DNA from: Chitinophagales bacterium
GTDB lineage: Bacteria > Bacteroidota > Bacteroidia > Chitinophagales > LD1
DNA length: 64,000 nucleotides
NCBI GenBank assembly: GCA_026129525.1
Contig: JAHCHW010000002.1
Coordinates: forward strand, 124,001 to 188,000
Reading direction: 5' to 3'
How positions within the stretch are numbered: the stretch's first letter is position 1; each line of letters starts with the position of its first letter. Shown here in pieces: positions 1 to 11,500 of the stretch. The translations under genes were made by a program, and so were the position numbers. The notes below the pieces were generated by a model that worked only from the letters and a program-made list of their open reading frames with translations, was not told the origin of the DNA and did no database searches.

Positions 1-542
1 TAACCGCCCATGGGTGCAGGTAGTACGGTAAATACCAAAAGTATAACCGCGTGAATCAAAAGTGGATTACAAAAACGAAATTGTGGCTGAAAAGTATTAT
101 CGGAAGCCAAACGAAAAAAGAGAAGTGTTCCTGCCACATAGCCCGGCACTCCGAGCCACGAGAGAATTTCAAGGTGATGAGTAAAATCTGACAATACACC
201 CGGGGGTAAGCCATGTGCGCCAGACAAAAAATAATATCCGGCATGAAACGCCCCACCGAAAAACTGAACCGAACAAAGCGAAACAAGAAGCAACAATGCT
301 GAACTCTGATTCACCGGTTCAAACATTTTTTTCAGATGCCAAAACCCGAAACAGATAAAGAACGCGCACACAATTCCTCCCAACGAACCTATGGAAGCAC
401 GCAAAGCAGAAATTTGCGGCATGGCACCGAAACTCGACAAATCATACGCAGAACCTGACACAGGTTGCGCCAGTAAAATCATATCGCACAACGCCATTCC
501 AAGCGCTCCGGCAATACCTATGTATGCAAAAGTGTTTTTCAC
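1..542 (-). CDS. Integral membrane protein of unknown family, 3' end cut by window edge
   Basis: An open frame runs on the minus strand from a GTG at 542 to base 1 without a stop, so about 180 residues are visible and the C-terminus is outside the window. The translation begins VKNTFAYIGIAGALGMALCD and contains about five hydrophobic segments with short polar loops and several His and Gly residues, which indicates a polytopic inner-membrane protein. I do not recognise the family. No ATG lies upstream before an in-frame stop, so GTG is the only reasonable full-length start, although an internal ATG about 16 codons in is possible. It lies 64 bases after galU on the same strand and may be the third gene of the glucuronokinase-galU transcript. 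Function unknown. Confidence 0.6.
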   Translation of the reverse strand, partial: MKNTFAYIGIAGALGMALCDMILLAQPVSGSAYDLSSFGAMPQISALRASIGSLGGIVCAFFICFGFWHLKKMFEPVNQSSALLLLVSLCSVQFFGGAFHAGYYFLSGAHGLPPGVLSDFTHHLEILSWLGVPGYVAGTLLFFRLASDNTFQPQFRFCNPLLIHAVILLVFTVLPAPMGG

Positions 543-606
543 AAAATGAATGTAAGGATATACTTGAATAGCAGGTAAACAGCTTTAAGTCGTTCGACCA
601 CTAACT

Positions 607-1476
607 TTAAAATTTTGTTTCGTTGAGCCAGTCGCGCAGTTGCTTTCCTATGTCCGGTCGCTTTAAACCGAGCAGCACGTTTGTTTTTATAAAATCAAGT
701 TTATTGCCTACATCGTGTCGTTCTCCGTCAAACAGCCAGCCGTACACATGGCGCTTGTTCATCAGCAACCGAATAGCATCAGTCAACTGTATTTCGTTAT
801 TCACTCCGGCAACAGTATTTCGGAGCGCATCGAATATATCGGGTGTAAGCACATACCTTCCGGCAAATACAAGGTTAGATGGAATGTTATCCTTCGGTGG
901 CTTTTCAACCATTGCTGTTCCGCAATACAGGCGAGGCTGCACTTCCTCTCCTATAAATACTCCATACCGGTGTGCAATGCTTAGCGGCACCTGTTGTAAA
1001 GCAATTACAGGGTTTTTCTTTTCAGCAAACACTTCAGTTAGCTGTAAGGTAAGCGGACGCTCCGCTTCTATTATTGTATCGCCCAACAATACAACAAAGG
1101 GCTCACCGGCTGCAAATTTCTCAGCGCAAAAAATGGCATCGCCCAACCCTTTCTGTTCATGCTGATATTCGATATGAATATTTGCTAAATGATTGAGCGA
1201 TTGAATTACTTCGAGTTCTCCCTGTTTTCCTTTTGCTTCCAACACTCTTTCCAATTCTTCATCCGGACGAAAGTGTTCGCGCAGCACTTCTTTGCCATCC
1301 GAAATTATTATCAGCACATCGGTAATGCCAGACTGCACCGCTTCTTCCACCACATATTGAATAACCGGTTTATCTACCACCACCAGCATTTCTTTTGGTT
1401 GTGCCTTGGTTGCAGGAAGTAACCGTGTACCAAATCCCGCTGCGGGAACAACTGCTCTCGTTATTTTTTTTTGCAT
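607..1476 (-). CDS. galU: UTP--glucose-1-phosphate uridylyltransferase GalU
   Basis: This 289-aa protein is a cytoplasmic nucleotidyltransferase that makes UDP-glucose from glucose-1-phosphate and UTP. The N-terminus carries the family signature VVPAAGFGTRLLPATK, followed by PKEML and the VVEEA helix seen in GalU. The length is normal for GalU (about 290-300 aa). A TTG three codons upstream overlaps the preceding stop codon, but the ATG at 1476 gives the usual GalU N-terminus, so I chose it. The upstream gene on the same strand is a probable glucuronokinase whose stop lies 5 bases before this ATG, so the two are almost certainly co-transcribed. That context raises the possibility that this enzyme also, or instead, uses glucuronate-1-phosphate to make UDP-glucuronate; this is inference. 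Confidence 0.93.
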   Translation of the reverse strand: MQKKITRAVVPAAGFGTRLLPATKAQPKEMLVVVDKPVIQYVVEEAVQSGITDVLIIISDGKEVLREHFRPDEELERVLEAKGKQGELEVIQSLNHLANIHIEYQHEQKGLGDAIFCAEKFAAGEPFVVLLGDTIIEAERPLTLQLTEVFAEKKNPVIALQQVPLSIAHRYGVFIGEEVQPRLYCGTAMVEKPPKDNIPSNLVFAGRYVLTPDIFDALRNTVAGVNNEIQLTDAIRLLMNKRHVYGWLFDGERHDVGNKLDFIKTNVLLGLKRPDIGKQLRDWLNETKF

Positions 1477-1481
1477 TGCTT

Positions 1482-2471
1482 TCAAATGATGTCGGGTATA
1501 ATTACTTCGGCATTTATTTTTTTCATGGAGGAAATTAAGTCCGCTAATATTTTTTCGTTTGCGTAGGTGCCGATAATGGCGCCACCAGAACCGGTAAGTT
1601 TAGCACTTGCACCTGCGGAACGCGCTGCGTTCACTAACTCAATATTTCCGTTGTTCACCGGCAACACCTGTTTTCGAATGTCGAAATTTCGGTTCAACAA
1701 CTCCCCTATCTCTTTGTCCCCTTTATTCAGTTTTTGCCAAACCGCTTCGGTGAGTTCTACCCACTGTTTAACCGCTTTATGAACCATCTCCTCTCCTTCC
1801 TCATATCGCTTTGCAAAATTGTTATGTGTTATCTCCGAGCCTTCTGAGAGTGATGTTTTGTAAGCAATATACACAGGGGGCAGTAACCCTTTATCGAACG
1901 GAATATACTCCCCATAGCCCTGACGCTGCATCAAGCTTTTATCGAAGTTCATATAAACGGGGCGGGCATACACCTGCGCTACTCTGTCCTGTAAGCCTGC
2001 TCCAATTTTCAGTTCATCTTTTTCAACCGATAGAATAAGATTCGCTAATAAAGGTTTAGGAATATCCACATCATAAAATTGCATTAGCGCCTGCATGGTT
2101 GCAGTTACAATTGCGCTTGAACCTGCCAACCCCAAACGGTCAGGAATACTCGAAGTAAAAGCTATCGTAAAGTTTTTGGGATGAATTTGAATACCTCTTT
2201 GCAAACAACAATCGCTGAATTTTTTGACACTTGCTTTTATCAGTCTTACACCACCGTAGTATCCATTTTGTTTTACTTCATCCACAAGTTCATCCATGTT
2301 TTCAAAAACAAGTCTGTCGCGATTGCCGGGAATTATTTCTAACCTTTCCGATTCAAACAACTGCATTTCAACCTTAAAATTCCGGAACACAAAGGCAATG
2401 GTCTTTCCGAAATATCCATCGGATGGATTTCCGATTAAAGCAGCTCGCGGATAGGCGTGGGTAACTATCAT
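1482..2471 (-). CDS. GHMP-family sugar kinase, probable glucuronokinase
   Basis: The 329-aa product is a GHMP kinase: it has the ATP-binding Gly/Ser loop GLAGSSAIV near residue 120 and the C-terminal motif KLTGSGGAI near residue 295. Several blocks look like the plant glucuronokinase rather than galactokinase or mevalonate kinase: GNPSDGYFGKTIAF at residues 14-27, NGYYGGVRL near 69-77 and AGLQDRVAQVY near 158-168. Glucuronokinase phosphorylates D-glucuronate at C1 and feeds a UDP-sugar pyrophosphorylase. The next gene, galU, starts 5 bases after this stop, giving exactly such a kinase-uridylyltransferase pair. The ATG at 2471 follows a clean intergenic space. The assignment is from remembered motifs, so an alternative sugar-1-kinase specificity is possible. 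Confidence 0.8.
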   Translation of the reverse strand: MIVTHAYPRAALIGNPSDGYFGKTIAFVFRNFKVEMQLFESERLEIIPGNRDRLVFENMDELVDEVKQNGYYGGVRLIKASVKKFSDCCLQRGIQIHPKNFTIAFTSSIPDRLGLAGSSAIVTATMQALMQFYDVDIPKPLLANLILSVEKDELKIGAGLQDRVAQVYARPVYMNFDKSLMQRQGYGEYIPFDKGLLPPVYIAYKTSLSEGSEITHNNFAKRYEEGEEMVHKAVKQWVELTEAVWQKLNKGDKEIGELLNRNFDIRKQVLPVNNGNIELVNAARSAGASAKLTGSGGAIIGTYANEKILADLISSMKKINAEVIIPDII

Positions 2472-2502
2472 GTGTTTGACAAAGATGAAAATTGAGCGCT
2501 AC

Positions 2503-2545
2503 AATAACAGCGCGGGCGGGAATTTTTCCCGCCCGCGCTGTTATT
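2503..2545 (-). terminator. Perfect 20-bp stem, 3-base loop hairpin after the giant gene
   Basis: Bases 2503-2522 and 2526-2545 are exact reverse complements around a TTT loop, with a GC-rich core (CGCGGGCGGG). It lies 23 bases beyond the stop of the giant minus-strand gene and 32 bases upstream of the glucuronokinase start. It very likely ends the giant transcript. There is no strong U-tract on the minus-strand exit side, so it may also act as an mRNA-stabilising hairpin. Confidence 0.75.
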
Positions 2546-2567
2546 ACTTGTATTGAAAATACTTTCC

Positions 2568-5500
2568 CTACTTCACCACAATGAGTTTTTTGCTGTACAC
2601 CTCGTTACCGCTGCTTACGATGGCGGTGTAGCTGCCGGCCGCCAGTTGGTCGAGGGTAAAGGGCAACTGGTTGGTGCCTTTGCTTAAGGTGTGGCGCTGG
2701 CTCAGCATTTTTTGCCCGATGGCGTTGTAAATGTCCACCTCTATGCTTTGCTCACCTGTGGAGGTGATGAACAGCGTAGTGGTATGTGTTGCCGGGTTCG
2801 GGATAAAGTCTTTTACACTGAAGGTAATGCCGTTGTTGATAATGGCACTGGCTATGCCGGTGTATTCGTAGTCTCCGTCATTGTCTATCTGCTTTAAGCG
2901 GTAGTAGTAACGGATACCCGCAGTTACGTTGTAATCATTGAAGTGGTAGTTGTGCTGAACGGTGGTGTTGCCGTTGCCGTCCACCCAGCCTATGGCACTC
3001 CAGTTTTGAGCATCTACGCTGCGCTCTACCTGGAACCCGTTGTTGTCAATCTCTACTGCCGTTGCCCATTTTACCTGTATGTAGCTGTTGTCTATGGCAT
3101 TGGCTTCCAGATACAGCATCTCTACCGGCAGCGGGGTGCCACTACCTGAACCATGCAACCAAAATTCGCTCAACTCTGTAATTCCATTTACCTGAATTAC
3201 ATGTCGGTCATTGGCAAACCCGTTGGATGTACCAAGGTTAGGTCCGAATACTCGATAAATTCCATTTACATCATTGTCTATGTATGAATTGTTTTCATTC
3301 TGCCCGCTATACTTGGTAACAAATAAATCCTGTAGGCCCGTTACATCATCGTAATGTGAGCAAGATTGGGTTGCATCATCATCATCACCGGTAGTAGAGG
3401 CGGTTATAAGTTGGGCAAGTTCATTTTGTGTGATGAACAAACGTACACTGATACTACGATCATTACCAAAATTCTGACCACTCAAATAGTTTTTAGATTC
3501 AATCATAAAATGGCGTCTAAGAGCCGCGTTAGTAAAGCCGACACAATTATTCGCATTCGGATTTTGAGGGATAAGCGGCTCATTATCTTCTACCCAAACT
3601 TTTACGGTTACTTCTCCTAAATCAAGGTTGTTACCGTTGTCGTTAATGGCAGCAATAGCATCGCTATTATCATCCAAAAATACCAACCATTCATTAAAGT
3701 TAGCATCGTAACAAACACCCTGCTTAGGAGTAGTGGCATTTATTGGGGTAGCAATTTCAGTTGGTAATCCGCTGCGGGTTACTGTCGAACCGCTCTTGGC
3801 ACAAACTCCATCGTTTACAGTGTAATGGTGTGCTTGTCCGTCAAAGTCGGCAGTAAACACCCGCATAAGGTTATTGGATGTACTCACATCCAAAAGTAAA
3901 TCGTCATTTGCAGGTTTAACGACTTCAAGGTAATCAACAGGAGCTAATGCTGAGAGGTTGAATCCGCCCGAAGCCGTAACTTTAATAACATCTTTGTTTA
4001 CAGGAGCAATAAACGAGCAACTAGCCGCTTCAACGGTTATGTTGATTGGCGGAGTATATGTAACTCTTATGTCGCTTTCGTCCTTACATGCACCGTTTTC
4101 AACCGTCCAACGGAAAACATAGGAACCATACTCGTCAACTTCGGGAGATATGGTTGGGTCATTAACCGAAGTTCCCCAATCGGTTACAGTGCCCGGATTA
4201 CTACCCACTAAACTCCACGTTCCTAATCCAAAACCGGGAGTGTTTGCTGTGAGTGAAATAATCTTACTGCCGCAGGCTTCTATATCTGTCTGACTAATAC
4301 CTGTAAACATCTCGCTGGCAAAAGGATAGGATGTTGACGGTGCAATTGGAGTAACATCGGCATTTGCCGTTACCTGTTCATACACAGTTAATCCTGCACC
4401 GGTGGCAAATTTACTGCCACAAGCATTGCTTACAGTTACACTAAAGTACCCTGAATGAGCGGATACTATGGCAGCCTGATAAGAAAGTAAAGGACTGCCG
4501 GAAACAGTCTCTGTCCAGCCCAACTCGTGCTCCCAGCTAAATTCAGCATCGGGAGGGAAATTACCAGTAGGGCGAACATCCAATGGCGCGCCTTCGCAAA
4601 TTTGTAGTGTGGTTAACTGGTTCGGGTAAGGGCTGTAGTATCTTACCGGAGAAACTACGCCAGGCAGTAATCCATGTACATTTATATCCACGCTGCCGGT
4701 AACATTAGCATTGCAAGAATTACTTACAGTTACTGTATAAACTCCTTCACCTGTATTTTCATTTATGTTACTACGAATAACCGTCTGCCCATTAGCAGTC
4801 CAACTATTTGGCCCGCTCCAACTATATGTTGTGCTGCCCCCATAAATAGTAACCGTTGACAACTCCAAATCTGAAGATTCACATATAGCATTTGCAAAAC
4901 CATTATTAATTAACTCTGTAACGTTTACAGGAGAACCTATAGCTTGGTCAACATAAACCGGCACAGCAGGCGATGACGTAACGGGCAAACCACAAGCACC
5001 TGTAATAACCACATCGTAATTCCCGGCATTTGCCACATCGGGATCAGTTAAGGTTAGAGTGTTGGTGCCCTGCCCACTGTAAACAGAATTATTCGTTACC
5101 GGAGTTCCATTCCTCCTCCAAGAGTACGTTAAACTTGTACCGGTTGCACTAACCGTTAACTGCTGCGTACCGCCATTGGTTACACAAATCGCAGCCGGTG
5201 AGGATGGCTGTATAACAATAGTCGGTGATGTGCAGCATGAACCTGTTGTTTCAGTTAAGGCTAACACCGATGAAAAACAATTAGCATTGTATGCCCACAC
5301 ATACAAAGTGTAACCGGTATTACAAGTTAACCCTGTTTGTGTGAGTGAAGTGCTTATGCCGTTATCAGTAGCAGTAGCAAAATCATTGTTGGTATTGTAT
5401 TTATAACCTGTAGCTCCGCTTACAGTGTTCCAATTCCATTGAATTTGAGTAGAGGTTGGTGTATGGGTTCCTGCGGTTGGGGCAGATAAACCCAAATGAA

Positions 5501-8500
5501 CCGTTACTACTCGTGTTACCGCTACCGATGGCCCATTGCAGCCGGTACTTACCACGTTTATTGTTACACTTCCCGCCCAGCCATTTGGCCAGGTAACTAC
5601 CCCTGTAGATGAATTGATAGCTCCGGCAGTAATACTTCCCGCTGTGTTGGTAATGTTGGTTAACGACCATTGCAACGTTCCATAGGTAGCAGTGCTGTTG
5701 TAATCGGTGGTTGTTCCTGCGCTTGTTAACTGGCAACTTGGTTCAGTGCCGCTTACTGTTATGGCGGTAGGTGTTGTTACCGTGGGCACAACGGTTACGT
5801 TGCGTGTAACGGCAGTTGATGGTCCGTTACATCCCGTACTTACCACGTTTATTGTTACACTGCCTGCCCATCCATTTGGCCAGGTAACTACCCCTGTGGA
5901 TGAATTGATAGCACCGGCAGTTAATGTCCCCGCAGTGTTAACTATATTGCTTAACGACCATTGTAACGTTCCATAGGTAGCGGTGCTGTTGTAATCGGTG
6001 GTTGTTCCTGCGCTTGTTAACTGGCAACTTGGTTCAGTGCCGCTTACTGTTATAGCGGTAGGTGTTGTTACCGTGGGCGCAACGGTTACGTTGCGTGTAA
6101 CGGCAGTTGATGGTCCGTTACATCCCGTACTTACTACGTTTATTGTTACACTTCCCGCCCAACCATTTGGCCAGGTAACTACCCCTGTAGATGAATTGAT
6201 AGCACCGGCAGTTAATGTCCCCACAGTGTTAACTATATTGCTTAACGACCACTGCAGCGTTCCAACCGTTGTAGTGCTGTTGTAATCGGTGGTTGTTCCT
6301 GCACTTGTTAACTGGCAACTTGGCTCAGTGCCGCTTACTGTTATAGCAGTTGGTGTAGTAACTGCTGGTTCGATAGTTAACGTAATACCGCTTCCATTCG
6401 CAGCGCAACCTAACGCACCACCGGTACTTTGTCGGAAACGGTAAGTGTAAGTACCAACCGTAAGGCCGGTAATGGATAATGTATTGTTGGTTTGGGTAGC
6501 AGAATTGTAGCTATAGGTGGTGCCGGGGGGTGTTCCGTTCGAAACATCTGCGAAGGTGCCCGCATTATCGTACTGCCAAACATAACTCATGCTTCCGGTT
6601 CCACCCGATGAACTGGAAACCAGTTGAGCGGTTTGACCGGTGCAGAAAGTATAGCTGGCTGCCGCATTGGTGATAACTGGGTCGGCTATTACACTAAATG
6701 AGTTGGCACTGCTGTAAGCCGTGTTACAGCCCGAACCGCTAAATGACACCATTAAGCGGTAGTACTGTGGGCCTACAGGTGTAGAAGTAGCATTAGCTAC
6801 CCCAATACTTAAACTTGTTGTGTTAGCATTAGTATAAGTGAAACCGGTAGGTGTTCCATTCGAAGCAGCCGCCCACCCGCTGGTGCCATTCGATGAATAC
6901 TCCCATTGGTAAGTGGGGGTGCCTGTTCCTCCACTAACTGTGCTGGAAAACACCGTGCTTCCACCCCGGCAAACAGTTGCATTGGTTACACTCGGCAAAG
7001 CTGCGCTGGGTTGTGCCACTACAGTAAGCGGACTGCCGTTGCTGGCTGCCGCACCGCCACATCCATTTCCGTTTGCAGTTGTAATACAACGATAATTGTA
7101 TGTGCCTGTATTAGAAATGCCGCTGATGACCATTGAACTGGTATTGCCGGTGGTAGTAGGAGCACCATACACAGCTCCCGCAGGTGTTCCGTTACCGGTG
7201 CCATTGCCCACGTTAATCCATGTAGAGCCACTGGTGTTATATTGCCACTGATAGGTAATTGTTCCGGTACCTCCGGTGCGCGTACTGCTAACGGTAGTGC
7301 TGCCTCCCGGGCAAATAGAACTTGCTGAATAGGTAGGCGCACTCATAGAAGGATCGGCAATAATGGTAATGGTTTTGCTTACACAAGAGGTAACATTATT
7401 GCAACCGCGCACAAAACTTTTTATGGTATAAGTGCCCGGGCTGCTGAAGTTAGCCGACACCGGTGTTACACTGGTTCCCGTTTTAGGACAGCCGGGTAAT
7501 TGGAGACAAAGCAATGGGCATAGGGGGCCGTATTCAACCATCAACCCCTCTTGGCAGTTATCTGCGATTGGAGCGATTCCTATGCTTTCCATATCCTGCC
7601 AGTAAAACTGACTGCCCGATGAAAGATTACCCCCCACTACAGAAAAAGTGGTTGTTCCGCCTACACAAATGGTATCGCCATTGGAGGAATTAATACTTGA
7701 CGGAGAAATATCGCCCTGCCCGGTAGTAAAGGTCCACGTGGCGAATCCGGAAGCAGCCGGTGTGCCGGCTGCATTTTTAGGTACTACTTTCCAATAATAG
7801 GTTGTGTTTGCGGCTAAATTTCCCGGGTCATAATAGGTATTCGTGGTTGTAACGGTTACTGCTCCCGGCAATGAGCCTGCACCAAAATACACATCGTAAG
7901 CCGTAGGCTCCCCATCTATCTTCTGCCACGAAATTATCTGATTTCTGCACTGGTTAGTAGCTCCGTTTGAAGGAGAAATATACTTTACACAAGTAGGCAT
8001 TACAGACGGGGTTACCGGCACCACTCTGGTAAAAGTTATCATACTGTTAGAAGCCGGCATATCGGTATCTGCCGAATGGGTATTGGCTGCCGTGCTGCCA
8101 AAGTTTGCTGAGTTAGGGGTTTGTTGAGTAAATAACTGCGCTACAGTAGGTGAAGCAGTAAGACTACTGGAGTTCAACCCGCAGGTATAATAAACAAACG
8201 GGGTGGCAGTGGTAGAGTAAGCACCTCTGTTCATTGTTCCGTAAATGAATTCAATTTTACCTGGCGTACCCGAACCTTCGTAAAGTTTCACCTGATAGTT
8301 CAACGAACCATAAGTGCAAGCAGGTTGACCACTTGCTCCGCAACCGCTTGTAGGTTCGCGCATGTTGCGCCATTCTACGGTCAATATTCTGTTGGGCGAT
8401 GTTCCGTCAACCCTATAATAAACATTCGAGTTCCAGTTGCTACCTGTACCTGGTACGTATTGCTCGTGGTAAAACGGTGCTATGGCCTGCAAAGTGCCAT

Positions 8501-11500
8501 TAGAGCCTGTAGCGCTGAAAGAGGCGTTGTTAAAGGTATAAGGCTCGGTAAACGGAGTGCAATTATTGGTGGTTCCTGTTTTTTGAGTAAGGTTACCCCC
8601 AAGGGCTTTTGAGGAGGTATTAAAAGTAATAAACCCATCTAAGGCTACCCGGAAACCGGTGTGTATACCGCCATCGTAAGGAAAACTGAATCCCGGAGTA
8701 ATGGTATTGCTTAAATTATCATCATTGTAAAGTCCAATATCAAACAAAAGGTTTCCTTGTGTTTGTACAGAACGGCTCCGCCAACTGCTAACAGCTTGTG
8801 TACCGCTCACTCCTACAATGGTCGAGTAAGAAATACCGGTGGTTCTTGTTACAGTATAAGCATCTAAGCCTGTTTTGCTGGCTACCACAGGTACCCGCGG
8901 GCTGCTTTCGCAGTCGGAAACACTGTTGTATTTAACCAGATAATAGTTAGTGGTGGTGTTAATAGAAGGCGTAAACGGATTAGCGGTACTAACTACAGAG
9001 CCTCCTGTAAGCGCATTGTACCAGCGGTAGCTTTCATTGGCGCCTAAAACATCAACAGGAGTTAAAGTAACTGCTCCCGAAGCACAAGTATAAGTAGTGG
9101 TAACCTGCGATGGGCTGGGAGGAGTTGGAGCACTCGGAATTGCCGCCCCTGCCGATGACCCGGAGGTACAGCCAAAAGAATTGGTAACCGTAAAAGTGTA
9201 TGTGGTACCGGCAGGAAGATTGGTAACCGTGTAGGTTGTTCCTGAACCATTGTAGGTTGTTCCTCCGGGCGAACGCGTCAATGTCCAATTACCCGAAGAT
9301 GGCAAGTTGCTCAATGCCACGCTACCAGTTGCTACAACACAACCGGGGGGAGTAATGGTTCCCACAGTAGGCACTGAAGGTGTAGGAGGCTGGGTGTTTA
9401 TGGTAACGCTGCCTGTGGGTGCCGAGGTACAGTTAGTAGTATTGTTCTTCACCGTAAACGTGTATGTATTGGCGGCTAATCCCGAAAAAGTTCCTGTAGT
9501 TCCCGAGCCGCTGGCAGTGGCGCCCCCCGGACTGGCAGTCAGTGTCCAACTGCCGGCAGGTAAATTGGTAAACGGCACACTGCCTGTAGCTACGCCACAA
9601 GTTGGATGTACCACTGTTCCGGGTGTAGGCACCGCGGTGGTATTCAGCGTAACCGTTACATCAAAGCGGTTAGTGCCTTCGCAGCCGCTCACCGTTTGCG
9701 AAGCATAATAGTGAGTACCATTGCTCAATGCCGTGCCTGCGGCTAAAGCCGATCCGCCACTGGCTGTCGCATACCACTTAATGCCGCTTCCTGTGGCAGT
9801 TAAATTGGCAACAGTTGGGTTGGTTTCTGAACAAAATACCTGCGATGCCGAGCCTGTGGGCGCGGCAGGGTTGCTCAGCGTTACTGTTACATCAAATCGG
9901 TTGGTACTTTCGCAACCGTTAACAGTTTGCGATGCGTAATAATGATTGCCATTTACCAAGGCAATTCCTGATGATAAGGAACTGCCGCCACTGGAAGATG
10001 CATACCATTTTATGTTGGTTCCTGTAGCTGTTAAATTAGCTACAGTTGGGCTATTGATAGTACAGAAAGTTTGCGATGCTGTGCCGGTAGGAGCCGCGGG
10101 GATAGCTATACCGGTTCCGGTGGCTGCTACGTTTATTGAAGAAGCTCCCCCACCGCCAACGGGTATATTACCACTATATGATATAGCCGAACTGGCGGTC
10201 AGTTTTACATAAATTATCTGCGAGTAATTTCCTCCGCCTTGCGAAAGTGAAAGTGAACTGGTATAAGTTCCTCCCGAAGTAGTTGAAAATGTATAGCCGG
10301 TTAAAGGGCCTACCGTAACATTTGCTGTAGTAAGATTACTGCCCGTAATAGTAAATGAATTGGGGCCGGCAGTACTGCCTACGCATACATTACCGAAACC
10401 GGCTAAAGTAGTGGCGCTGAGTACCGGGCCGCAATTTACAATGTTCCAAAGCGTGTATTCGTTCGTAGCCTGGCAGCCGCTGAGGGTAGTAGTAGCCCTT
10501 ATCTTCACCGATTGTCCTCCCGCAGTGGCGGTGTTAATATTGGCTCCGGAGGTATAAGCGCTCCAACTGCCTCCGCTGTTGGTACTCACTTCATACGAGT
10601 TGGTACCGTTGCCGCCTGTAAAGGTGGCCGATACATTTACACCTGCACAAATATTGGGTGTAGTAACGTTTACGGTTATCTGGCTGCTGGTATTAGTACA
10701 CCCACTTGGAGCACCGGTAGTAGTTAGTGTAAGGGTAGCTGCACCCGTCCACAACGGGTCGCTGGGCAGCCAGGTGGCATTGAGCGTAGTGCTGTTGGGC
10801 GAAAAAGTTCCTGCCACATTGCTCGACCACTGCCCGCCTGTGGCGCCTCCGCCAATGCTGCCGCTTAACTGGGCGGCTGTACCACGGGGCACATTAATAG
10901 TGCTGCCTGCATTGGCAGTGGGAGCCGCATTAATAGTTATTGTTTTAGTTGATGTAGCATTACTGCAAGGCGAATTGCCTACAGCGATAAGCGTAAGCGT
11001 TCGGCTGCCTGCGGCAATATCTGCCGCACTGGGAGTATAGGTAGCTGTGGTAAGTGAGTTTTGATTCGTCCATGTGCCCGTACCATTCGATGTCCATTGA
11101 ACACTGGCGTAATTGCCTGCGCTGGAACCTGCGGTAATGTTTACTGCCCCGCTGTTGGAGCAGGTTACCACTGCTGTACCGGCACTGGCGCTTGGCGCGG
11201 TTACTACCGCTACATTTACACTGTTCGGACTTCCTCCGTTTACATCCGTAGCACAATAACCACCGGCTGTGGTGGTTTTAACGGTATAAGTGCCTGCTGC
11301 TGTTTGATTGCCGAACGAAATGGCACCTCCGGTACCTGCCACTGTGGAACCCACCGGTGAAGCGCCATTGTACAATTGATAAGTAACTCCCGATTGCGAA
11401 GTTGCTAAACCTACAGGCACACCACTTCCACCCGAACAATAATTTCCTCCCCCTGTTAAGTTGTGGTTAACCGTGGGGGCGGTGCAGGTTGGAATACAAC

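Noticed and set aside
1482..2471. Galactokinase or heptose-7-phosphate kinase identity for the GHMP kinase
   Set aside because: The galactokinase N-terminal signature is missing and the blocks GNPSDGYFGK and AGLQDRVAQVY fit glucuronokinase better.
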